Part shown: in pieces, positions 34,927 to 42,932 of the stretch
Layout: each line of letters begins with the position of its first letter
Numbering within the stretch: the first letter of the stretch is position 1
NCBI RefSeq assembly: GCF_017357105.1
Contig: NZ_CP071596.1
Location: forward strand, 2,294,001-2,358,000
Source: Natronosalvus caseinilyticus
Lineage (GTDB): Archaea; Halobacteriota; Halobacteria; Halobacteriales; Natrialbaceae
Direction of reading: 5' to 3'
Length of the DNA stretch: 64,000 bases
Program-made: the position numbers and the translations under genes
The notes under the pieces: model-generated
What the model was told of the DNA's origin: nothing
Database searches by the model: none
Seen by the model: only the letters and a program-made list of their open reading frames with translations

Positions 34927-36558
34927 ATGGTTATCACTACTCGAGACAGCGACTCGGAGGAGTCTATCGACTCCGATTCGACACGATCGGCCGAGGAATC
35001 GAGAGATGCGACCGAGACGACGACGGACTCTTCTGGCGAAACGACGGTCACCCGGCGAGCGGCGATGGCGGTAGCAGGGGCCACCGGCGCGGGTCTTCTG
35101 GCCGGGGTCGGAACCGCTGGCGGCACCGACGCCTCTCAATCACGTCGGTGGAAGCAGGACGTCGATGCACAGGGACATACCCTGAACGACCTCGGCGCCC
35201 TCGAGATGGCCGGGTCCGAACCTATCACCGACTTCGCAGGCGAGGACCTCTCCATCGAGAGCGGTGTGTTGCGTGCAACGAACGACAGGGACCTGCTCAA
35301 CAACGTCCGCTACGTCGACGTCGCGGAGGGAGCCGATGCGGTCCAGGAGGCCGTCGACACGGCCGACACCGATGGTCACAACAAGGTCGTCGTCTACGGC
35401 GACGAGGGCGAGTGGAATCGAACGGTCTACCTCCCCAGCGAGTTCACCCTCGAGATTCTCGACGGCGTCACCATCACGTCCACGATGGACGAAAGCGACA
35501 CGGAGGTGTTCCACGGAGGTGCCGCACTCATCACGAACGACGATCACGAGAACGGCAACCACGACATCACGGTCCGCGGTGGGCATATCGACTTCGAGGG
35601 TGTCGATTCCGACCAGGACGGCATCCGCTGGGGCCCGGTCTGGCTCCACACCGTCGACAACGCGCTGTTCGACTCGATCACCGTCGAGAACGTCGACTGG
35701 CGCTACGGCATCGTCTTCACCGACTGCACGCGCTCGAAGATCGTCGACTGCCTCGCTCGCAACACTGGCTACGACGGTATCACCCTCCGCGGGACCTGCG
35801 AACACGTCGACGTCGTCCGCTGTTCGACCTACGACAACGTGAACGGGCCGGGCATCCAGGCGGCCCCGAGCATCGGCGAGGGCGGAACCGGCGGCCACCA
35901 CCTCACCTTCACCGACTGTCGAATGGACGAACACCTGGCGATCCACGGCGTGCGCGGCGGCATCACGGACGTCGCCATACAGGGCTGTTCGGTCCGCCGA
36001 ATCGGTATCATCCAGGAGGTCGACGGGTTCCGAATCTCCGACTGTGACGTCGACACCATCGCGTTCTCGGCGTTCACCGGCGAAATCCGAAACGGCCGCG
36101 TCGACTCCTGTACGATGGCACCCCGATACGCCGACCACGACGCCCAGATTCCGGCGGCGGTCGTCCTCTGGACGTGGGCGAACGACCTCATCGAAAACGT
36201 CAGTTTCAGCAACTGCACCGCGCGAGACCTCGACAAATTCGTCGAGTGTCGGATTCTCGACGAGACGTCCGTCGTCCGCCACATCGACTTCAGCAACTGC
36301 GCGTTCGACGTGGGTGACGGCGACGAACCGAGGGCGTTCATCGAGCACACTCGCGACGACGACTGGGTGGTCGACTCCGTAGGCGAACTCTCGAACGTTC
36401 GAATCCACGGCTGTAAGATCTGGAACACGGACTCGGTCATCCAGGGTGAGGTTGACGGCGTTCGGATACGACTGACGGAGTTCCACGGCGTGGACGAGGA
36501 CGCCCTCGACGACGGTGATCTCACGGACCTGGAAACGCACCAGAACGACTGGTGGTGA
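34927..36558 (+). CDS. Tat-exported right-handed beta-helix protein, tandem copy 2
   Basis: A 543-aa paralogue of the preceding protein. The leader is again acidic (DSDSEESIDSDST), the Tat motif is VTRRAAMAVAGATGAGLLAG (RR at 43-44), and the module RRWKQDVDAQGHTLNDLGALEMAGSEPITDFAGEDLSIESGVL is almost unchanged. The helix coils carry the same Cys pattern (FTDCTRS, FTDCRMD, IQGCSVR, ISDCDVD, FSNCTAR, FSNCAFD, IHGCKIW), and the end TDLETHQNDWW is identical. The middle coils are more divergent than the two ends, suggesting selection for a different ligand. The start is set by the conserved TATA spacing. Confidence 0.87.
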   Translation: MVITTRDSDSEESIDSDSTRSAEESRDATETTTDSSGETTVTRRAAMAVAGATGAGLLAGVGTAGGTDASQSRRWKQDVDAQGHTLNDLGALEMAGSEPITDFAGEDLSIESGVLRATNDRDLLNNVRYVDVAEGADAVQEAVDTADTDGHNKVVVYGDEGEWNRTVYLPSEFTLEILDGVTITSTMDESDTEVFHGGAALITNDDHENGNHDITVRGGHIDFEGVDSDQDGIRWGPVWLHTVDNALFDSITVENVDWRYGIVFTDCTRSKIVDCLARNTGYDGITLRGTCEHVDVVRCSTYDNVNGPGIQAAPSIGEGGTGGHHLTFTDCRMDEHLAIHGVRGGITDVAIQGCSVRRIGIIQEVDGFRISDCDVDTIAFSAFTGEIRNGRVDSCTMAPRYADHDAQIPAAVVLWTWANDLIENVSFSNCTARDLDKFVECRILDETSVVRHIDFSNCAFDVGDGDEPRAFIEHTRDDDWVVDSVGELSNVRIHGCKIWNTDSVIQGEVDGVRIRLTEFHGVDEDALDDGDLTDLETHQNDWW

Positions 36559-36786
36559 CGAGCGAGTCAGGCGAAATACGCTCCAGACCGTGCTTGCTCG
36601 AGGGGTGTCCGTGAACTTTCGGGATGCCCTGATGGTCGAGATCCACTGTTCTCGAGCCTGGTCGCGCGAGTCTGATGCACCTCTCGCGTCGGCTTCCGTC
36701 CGGTACCGCGGCCGACGACGAATCGGTTGGAGCGGCGAGGGACGGTCCGTTCCACTCGACGTCCCTGCCCGTTACCGTTCTTCTCG

Positions 36787-38106
36787 TTAGCGCTCGTCCG
36801 GCGGCCCGACGCGTCGGGCGAGCGCCGTCGCCGTCGAGAGCACGCGATCCTCGACGCTGTGGTCGAACTTCGCGGGCAGTTCCGTCAGGTGAACGAATCG
36901 ATCCGCCTCGTAGCCGCCGGCGAAGAGGTCGTCGACCGTCGGAATGTACGTCATGTAGTTGTTCGAGTACCCCGCAACCCACAGCGAGCCGGGTAGCCGC
37001 TCTTTGAGCTTCAGCGAGTACCCGACCAGGACCTCGCCCGTCAGCGCCACCATCGTGAGATCCCCGCCGAACCCGATGGCCTGGATCGGGTAGGGATGGG
37101 TGCGGGGCAACTCGCCGTGCTCGTCGAGTTCCGCGAGGAGGTGCTCGGCGTGGCGGCGCTCGTATCGCTCCTCGGACTCGAGTTGTGCCTCCAGTTCCTC
37201 CCTGGACGGCGGTTCTTCGAACTCGAGGTCGACCTCCTCTTTCACACACCGAAGCGGTCCGTGAACCTCCCGGCGCTTCGCGACGAGCGCGCCGCGGACG
37301 GCCGTCGCGAGGGACTTGCCGTAGTGTTTCGTCAACTCGAGGTCGCGCTGGGGGTAGGCCTTCTGGTCGCCGCCGCATCCCTGGACGAAGACGGCGGTAG
37401 CGTCGGGGTACTCCTCCTCGAGGTGTTCCATGGCGTAACCGGCCCAATCGCCGGCCCACTCCCGGATGAACAGGCTCGTCGGGTGGCAGGCGTAGCCGAA
37501 GAGGATCCCCCGGAGCATCTCGTCGTCCGGCGACTCGATCGCCAGCACCGGCACGTCGTGGTCGACCGGTCCGTCCGGATACGGCTGGAAGCCGATCCCC
37601 TGCTCGAGCGGAATGCGCCGGTTCATCGCGATGCCACAGCGGGCGTGACTGTACGTGACCGAGGCGGGGGAGAGGGTCGCGAGCGCCTCGCCAACGAGGT
37701 CGATTAGCGTTTCCTCCAGGTACGCGGCGTAGGCTCGCGCTTGCGCTCGCTCCTCGTCGTTCAACGAGAAGACCTCGGTCTTGCGCTCCCGGTAGACCGG
37801 GCCGCAGTGCGTGTGAGAAGCGTTCAACAGGAGGTTCGACGCCGGGAGATCGTACCGGTCCTCACAGGCGTCGGTGACCGCCGCGTGCAGGGGCCGCGAG
37901 ATCGCCAGAATCTCGACTCCGACGGCGACGAACCGCGTGCCGTTCTCGTCCTCGAGGGCGATTGCCTTCGCGTGGAGGTCCTGTAGCGTTCCCTCGGAGG
38001 GCTCCTCGCGGGCACCGAAACCGGCCATTCGCATCGACTCTTCGGGCGTGATGACCTCGCTTGCGGTTCCTGCACGCCACTCGTGATCGTCGTCCGTCGT
38101 GCTCAT
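36787..38106 (-). CDS. Neutral/alkaline ceramidase-like amidohydrolase
   Basis: A 439-aa protein with the N-terminal catalytic domain of neutral ceramidases. WRAGTASEVITPEESMRMAGFG starts the domain, NASHTHCGP and GYACHPTSLFIREWAGDWAG carry zinc-ligand His residues, and VFVQGCGGDQKAY follows. The nucleophile Ser loop seen in true ceramidases is not obvious. The family cleaves N-acyl bonds, and prokaryotic members in glycan loci probably act on N-acylated sugars. There is no signal peptide, so it should be cytoplasmic. The C-terminal lipid-binding domain of eukaryotic enzymes is missing. ATG 38106 is chosen because the protein then begins MSTTDDDHEWRAGTAS. Confidence 0.85.
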   Translation of the reverse strand: MSTTDDDHEWRAGTASEVITPEESMRMAGFGAREEPSEGTLQDLHAKAIALEDENGTRFVAVGVEILAISRPLHAAVTDACEDRYDLPASNLLLNASHTHCGPVYRERKTEVFSLNDEERAQARAYAAYLEETLIDLVGEALATLSPASVTYSHARCGIAMNRRIPLEQGIGFQPYPDGPVDHDVPVLAIESPDDEMLRGILFGYACHPTSLFIREWAGDWAGYAMEHLEEEYPDATAVFVQGCGGDQKAYPQRDLELTKHYGKSLATAVRGALVAKRREVHGPLRCVKEEVDLEFEEPPSREELEAQLESEERYERRHAEHLLAELDEHGELPRTHPYPIQAIGFGGDLTMVALTGEVLVGYSLKLKERLPGSLWVAGYSNNYMTYIPTVDDLFAGGYEADRFVHLTELPAKFDHSVEDRVLSTATALARRVGPPDER

Positions 38107-38269
38107 GGCACTACTCTGTTCGACCGGGGGCAAAAACGGTCCGGTTGCGGTGGGTGTCGCCACGTGACGACGCGGATCGAAAAAAGAGGCTCGTCCGCGA
38201 GAGTGGTGGCGGCCGTGCTATTGGTCGCTTGAGGGCCGTCGTGATCGTCATTTCCGCTTCGTCGAACCC

Positions 38270-39736
38270 CTACGCTTCCACCGTCGCGTACCAGTCCATC
38301 CAGGGCCGGTGGCGTTCGAACGCCGCGCTCGCCGTGACCACGGTTTCGTCGCCGAAACGCGGGCCGACGAGTTGCATCCCGACCGGGAGCCCGTCCACTC
38401 GTCCTGCCGGAATCGACGCGGCGGGGTGACCGGTCATGTTGAACGGCCACGTCAATAGCCAGTCCGCCCGTGAATCGACGGGTTCGCCGTCGACGCGAAC
38501 GTCGTCGAGCGAATCGTTTCGGATCGGTGGAACGGACAACGTCGGCGTCACGAGAAGATCGTAGCCCTCGTCTTCGAAGACGGTCTGCACGCCGTCGAAC
38601 ATCGCCGTCCGCACCTGGTTCATCCGACCGATATCGACGGGAGAGAACTGCCGACCCGCCCGAATCCGATCGCGGAACTCCTCGGGAACGTCGTCGGCGT
38701 GCTCGCCGAGGAAGTCGATGCCGGTACGATCCTCGATCGAGTCGGCGATCTTCGCGGTGAACGCCTGCATCAGTCCGAAACGTGTGCGATTCCGGAGCGT
38801 CTCGAGGGAGTGGCCCATGTCGACGTCGATCTGGTCGACGGTCGCGCCTGCTCGCTCGAACGCGGAGAGCGCGTCTTCGAGACAGGTCCGGACCGACTGC
38901 GAGACGGGGAACACCCCGAGATCGGGGCTGTAGGCGATCGACCACTCGTCGATCGGTCGGTCGAGAGCAGCGACGTAGTCGGCGTCGTCAGCGGGCAAGG
39001 AGAACGGATCCTGAGCGTTCGGCCCCGCCACGGCCTCGAGGGCGATCGCCGCGTCCTTGACCGATCGCGTCAGAAGGCCCTTGCAGATAAATGGCGAGTG
39101 GTACTGGAACGCGTTCGGGCGCGCGGATTCTGGGATCCGTCCGAAGGACGGTTTCAGCCCGTAGACGCCACACCACGCCGCCGGAATTCGAACGGAACCC
39201 GCCGCGTCGCCGCCCTGGGCGAACGCGGTTTGCCCATCGGCGACCGCCGCGGCGCTCCCGCCCGAGGAGCCGCCGGCGTTTCGACCGAGGTCGAACGGGG
39301 TCGCGGTCGGTCCGACGAGCAGATTGTCGGTGACCGGTTTGTGGCCGAACTCGGGCGTGTTGGTCTTGCCGATCACGATCGCGCCGGCGTCCTCGAGTCG
39401 CCGAACGAAATCGGCGGTGTGGGTCGCGACGTTGTCGGCGAAGGCTCGACAGCCGAACGTGTGTCGGATTCCCTCGCGAAAGCCCGTGAGGTCCTTGAGT
39501 GCGACGGGTACCCCGTGGAGCGGACCGACCGACTCGCCGGCCTCGAGCGCTCGTTCGGCCGCTCGTGCCTGCTCGCGGGCGTGGTCCGCTGCGACGGTGA
39601 TGAAGGCGTTGACGTCGTCGTTGCGCGCGTCGATTCGCTCGAGGTGAGCGTCGACGGTCGCCGTTGGACTGACGGTTCCGTTGCGGATGCGTTCCGCGAG
39701 TTTCCACGCGGGATCGAAGCGACGATCACTGGCCAT
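38270..39736 (-). CDS. Amidase-signature family amidase, copy 2
   Basis: A 488-aa paralogue of the amidase at 22.6-24.1 kb. Catalytic elements are LKDLTG (Lys), GGSSGGSAAAVADGQ, and GGDAAGSVRIPAAWCGVYGLKPS; GKTNTPEFG is also present. It has the same length and block order as copy 1, but differs in the substrate-side segment (FQYHSPFICKGLL versus FSHHSPTCCAGPI). It lies between the ceramidase-like gene and the double hydrolase gene, all leftward, with gaps of about 120-160 bp. The start is ATG 39736; a longer frame upstream lacks family sequence. Confidence 0.92.
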   Translation of the reverse strand: MASDRRFDPAWKLAERIRNGTVSPTATVDAHLERIDARNDDVNAFITVAADHAREQARAAERALEAGESVGPLHGVPVALKDLTGFREGIRHTFGCRAFADNVATHTADFVRRLEDAGAIVIGKTNTPEFGHKPVTDNLLVGPTATPFDLGRNAGGSSGGSAAAVADGQTAFAQGGDAAGSVRIPAAWCGVYGLKPSFGRIPESARPNAFQYHSPFICKGLLTRSVKDAAIALEAVAGPNAQDPFSLPADDADYVAALDRPIDEWSIAYSPDLGVFPVSQSVRTCLEDALSAFERAGATVDQIDVDMGHSLETLRNRTRFGLMQAFTAKIADSIEDRTGIDFLGEHADDVPEEFRDRIRAGRQFSPVDIGRMNQVRTAMFDGVQTVFEDEGYDLLVTPTLSVPPIRNDSLDDVRVDGEPVDSRADWLLTWPFNMTGHPAASIPAGRVDGLPVGMQLVGPRFGDETVVTASAAFERHRPWMDWYATVEA

Positions 39737-39857
39737 AGTCCGCTGAAGAAGGTCTCGGAGGGGGCAAAAGCGTGTTGGTGGCGTTGACCTCGAGGAGGTC
39801 ACCGACTGTGGGGTCCTCGACAGCCGAGTTCACGCCTCAGGTCACCGGTCCCTAGAC

Positions 39858-42407
39858 CTACGGGAGGTCCTCGGCGACCCAGTCGAAGACCGTCTCTCGA
39901 CGGGCCCGTGGCGGCGGATTGCTGTGGCCGGCCGCACGGAGCCGGGCCTCGTGATAGTCGAAGCTGTTGATGTCGTAGGGCGTACGTAGCTCGAGTGCGT
40001 CGACGGCCCCGTACAGGTCGTACACGGCTCGCGCCTCCTCCACGCATCGGACGACGTCCTCTTGAGGGTGATCCCAGTCGAGTTCCGGTGCCCACGCCAA
40101 CAGCGGTCGAGGGGCGACGAGACCCAGGACCTCGTGGAAGTCGAACGGCATTCTGTTGGGCTCGTCTCGGAACAGCCCGAGTCGCGGGTGGTGGCCGTGG
40201 ATGTGGGAGTGGCGACCGATCACTGCGTTGGCCCGCTCTTTCTCCGGATCGCTCAGTCGGAACGGGGAGAACCCGCAGACCGAGGCGACGCCCCGGATCC
40301 GTTCGTCGAGAGCGGCTGTGTACAACCCGACGGTGGCGCCCAGCGAGTAGCCGACGAGGTAGATCTGATCCGAGTCGATCGAGTCGTGTTCGATCAACCG
40401 GTCGACGACGACCTGCGTATCCGCTACCATCTTCCCCATCGTTGACCAGTCCGGGTATCGATCGTAGAAGTCCTGGCCGTCAATCGTCCGCGTCCCGAAT
40501 CCGATCTGATCTAACGAAGCGAACGCGAAGCCGCGATCGGTCGCGAACTCGAGTGGTTCTCGGAACCCTCCGCCCGTCCCGTACCCGCCACCGTAGGAGT
40601 AGGGGTGGAGCCAGACGATCGCGGGCAGTTCCTTCTCGGCGAACGTATTGGCATCCGTCTCACTCGCGTCGTCATCTTCTTCCGCCTGGCTCCGCGGATA
40701 GAAGAGGTCGCTCTGGACGTGCGGACCGTCGACGTCGGATGGCGACTGTTCCACTTTGCCGATGGTGTCCGTCTCGTCGGGTCGACCGACGACCGCTCCG
40801 TCTCGCGGCGGTTGGTCGCCGAAACTCCACCGGATCGTCTCGCGAAGGGCGGGCTTCTTCGCCTCCCAGTCCACCGTCGTCGTGATCGTCGTTCCGTTCT
40901 CGTCGACGAGCAAATCGTCGATTCCCCGCTCGGGGAACGATTCGAGATCGATTCCCGCCGCGGACGTCTTCGACCACTCGTCGAACGAGAACTCGTGGTT
41001 GAACCGCGATGGATTCACGTAGTCGTCGACGGTCTGGTCGTCTTCTTCCCGATCGAACGCGTAGTCGAAGAAGTCGACGATCGCTTCGACGTCGGCGAGT
41101 GGCATTTCGTGACCGGTCTGGCGGTAATGGACCGCGAGGGCGTCTTCGGCGTCGTAGAGTTCGTAAACGGGGAGTGCAGATTTGTACACTCGTTCTATGG
41201 CCCACGCGTTGGAGTTGAGGTCCTTCATCGAGACGTCGATCATGCACGCTCGCGGGGCGACCATCGACACGAGCGAGTTCGCGTCGACCGGGAGACGATT
41301 TTCCCGCCCGATGAAGAATCGCCAGCGCGGATGGAACCAGCTTCGTCGGACGCAGGCGTGGTAGCCCATGTGCCCCGAGAAGTAGTTATCTCGATCGAAC
41401 CGGGCTGGCAGGGCGCCGCCGGTTCCGGATCCGGCGGGCGCGACCGCGCTTATCCGATCGTCAAACGCGGCCGCGATCAGCGCCTGTTTTCCGTTTCGAG
41501 AGAAGCCCGTGAGTCCGATTCGATCCTCGTCGACGTCCTCGAGCGTGAGGAGATAATCGACGACTCGCTGGGCTCCCCACGCCCGACGCGCCAGAACCTG
41601 AAAGTCGTGGTCCGGATAGTGCGCTCCGTAATCGCCAGTGTCGTCCCTCGCGTCGGCGCCCGCGTAGACGACGCCGATGTAGCCGCGTTCGAGCGCACGG
41701 TATGCCCACTCGCGGTGGTTCCACTGCGTCATGAATACCGGGAACGGCCCTTCCCTCTCCTCCGGTACCATGACCTGGACGGTCATCGTCGCCTCGTCGT
41801 CGGGGCCGAACTCCAGACGGACCCCCTGTTGGGTCGCCGTCCCGTCGGCCACGGTCAGCGTGCGGAGCTCGGTCACCTGCATGTCGTCCGGAGCAGGAGG
41901 CATGCTCCCGTAGAACCAGTGTTGAATCGCATCGCCGATGCGCTCGCGCTGGCGTTCCCAGCCGTCGATGGTGTCGATCAGGTCAGCGTATCCGCCTTCG
42001 CCTCGACGAAGTGGGTCGGGAAGACCAGCAGTCGCGGGAAGCCGTTCGTAGTCCGGCGGCAATTCCCCGGTATCGTCGAGCCACGCCCGCCAGTTAGGAT
42101 GTTCCCTCGAGAGTCGTGGATCGGAGATTGGATCGTCATCGGCGTCGAGGTGGAGGAGCGGAATCAGCTTCTCCAGGTATTCTCGACGGCGTTCCCGCCC
42201 GCCCTCGCTATCTTCTTCTCCATACCAGTCGGCAGTCGTGTCGTCGAGATCGGCGGTCGGGTCGTCCCGTTGGGTATCGAGTGCGAGTTTCGTCGCCCCG
42301 AGTCCGAGTACCCCGGCCGCGGCACTGACCACGAACCCCCGACGTCCAATAGGCCACCGTGAGCCATTTTTCTCCGCTCGTTGCTCGTCGTGCTGATCGC
42401 TATCCAT
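39858..42407 (-). CDS. Tat-exported double alpha/beta hydrolase: CE15-like glucuronoyl esterase plus dienelactone hydrolase-like domain
   Basis: An 849-aa secreted protein. The leader contains GRRGFVVSAAAGVLGLG (RR at 22-23). Domain 1 (about 170-460) has the CE15-type nucleophile motif GFSRNGK (Ser about 303), the GSGTGG loop, RLPVDANSLVSMVAPR and TGHEM (His about 433), closely following glucuronoyl methylesterases. Domain 2 (about 500-849) has a second nucleophile elbow GYSLGA (Ser about 688), IVWLHPYSYGGGYG as oxyanion strand and LVAPRPLLAW, as in acetyl-xylan esterase and dienelactone hydrolase relatives. It would remove methyl or acyl esters from uronic acids outside the cell. The ATG is set by a CTATAACTC box about 27 nt upstream; a GTG lies two codons earlier. 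Confidence 0.85.
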   Translation of the reverse strand: MDSDQHDEQRAEKNGSRWPIGRRGFVVSAAAGVLGLGATKLALDTQRDDPTADLDDTTADWYGEEDSEGGRERRREYLEKLIPLLHLDADDDPISDPRLSREHPNWRAWLDDTGELPPDYERLPATAGLPDPLRRGEGGYADLIDTIDGWERQRERIGDAIQHWFYGSMPPAPDDMQVTELRTLTVADGTATQQGVRLEFGPDDEATMTVQVMVPEEREGPFPVFMTQWNHREWAYRALERGYIGVVYAGADARDDTGDYGAHYPDHDFQVLARRAWGAQRVVDYLLTLEDVDEDRIGLTGFSRNGKQALIAAAFDDRISAVAPAGSGTGGALPARFDRDNYFSGHMGYHACVRRSWFHPRWRFFIGRENRLPVDANSLVSMVAPRACMIDVSMKDLNSNAWAIERVYKSALPVYELYDAEDALAVHYRQTGHEMPLADVEAIVDFFDYAFDREEDDQTVDDYVNPSRFNHEFSFDEWSKTSAAGIDLESFPERGIDDLLVDENGTTITTTVDWEAKKPALRETIRWSFGDQPPRDGAVVGRPDETDTIGKVEQSPSDVDGPHVQSDLFYPRSQAEEDDDASETDANTFAEKELPAIVWLHPYSYGGGYGTGGGFREPLEFATDRGFAFASLDQIGFGTRTIDGQDFYDRYPDWSTMGKMVADTQVVVDRLIEHDSIDSDQIYLVGYSLGATVGLYTAALDERIRGVASVCGFSPFRLSDPEKERANAVIGRHSHIHGHHPRLGLFRDEPNRMPFDFHEVLGLVAPRPLLAWAPELDWDHPQEDVVRCVEEARAVYDLYGAVDALELRTPYDINSFDYHEARLRAAGHSNPPPRARRETVFDWVAEDLP

Positions 42408-42932
42408 ACTCACGTTGCTCGTCCGGCACGAGTTATAGTCTTCGCCAATTTGTCTTCGGAGCGTCTCGTCGTTGTTGGATAGCAGTTCCCTCGAGACCTG
42501 ATACCGTCGTTCCGATTTCTATTCTCGGGCCCGACCGATTGGGTGGTCTGTACCGTTCGGCATTTTCAACCGTTTAATCGAGGAGTGTTGGTCTCGAGCG
42601 AACGCAGTTGTACGTCGGGACAGATTATCAACTCGAGTCGAGCGTATCCATCGTCGATCGCAAACAGCGGATTGAACCAGGATGCCTCTCTGACCGCGTC
42701 TGTTCGCCATCCCGCGTTCTTCTGTGATCGGGCCCTGGTCGACCACCATTCGGCTCTACCAGTCGTCTGGATTCGCCGCACCTGGCGATTGGAACGTCTA
42801 AGAGATAGTTCCATCACTATCGAGATAAGTAAAGAGAAATGGACAGTAAATTCTAGAATCCGGAAATTTTCCGTGGGGAGACGCTTACTCCGCGGGGAAA
42901 GATTTATCGCGTCTGGGGAGAGTGTGGTTCCT
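42408..42932. other. Divergent promoter region between esterase and ABC importer genes
   Basis: No gene is convincing here. A reverse-strand CTATAACTC (about 42430-42438) serves the esterase gene, and a forward GATTTATCG (42901-42909) serves the substrate-binding protein gene. The stretch 42790-42880 is AT-rich. Confidence 0.45.
42901..42909 (+). promoter_or_regulatory. TATA-like box of the substrate-binding protein gene
   Basis: GATTTATCG is centred about 28 nt before the ATG at 42933 and supports that codon as the start rather than the ATG eight codons later. Confidence 0.5.

Noticed and set aside
40605-42362. A 585-codon open frame antisense to the double hydrolase gene
   Set aside because: The opposite strand encodes clear Tat and catalytic motifs; the antisense translation is Arg/Val/Asp-rich without domain structure.
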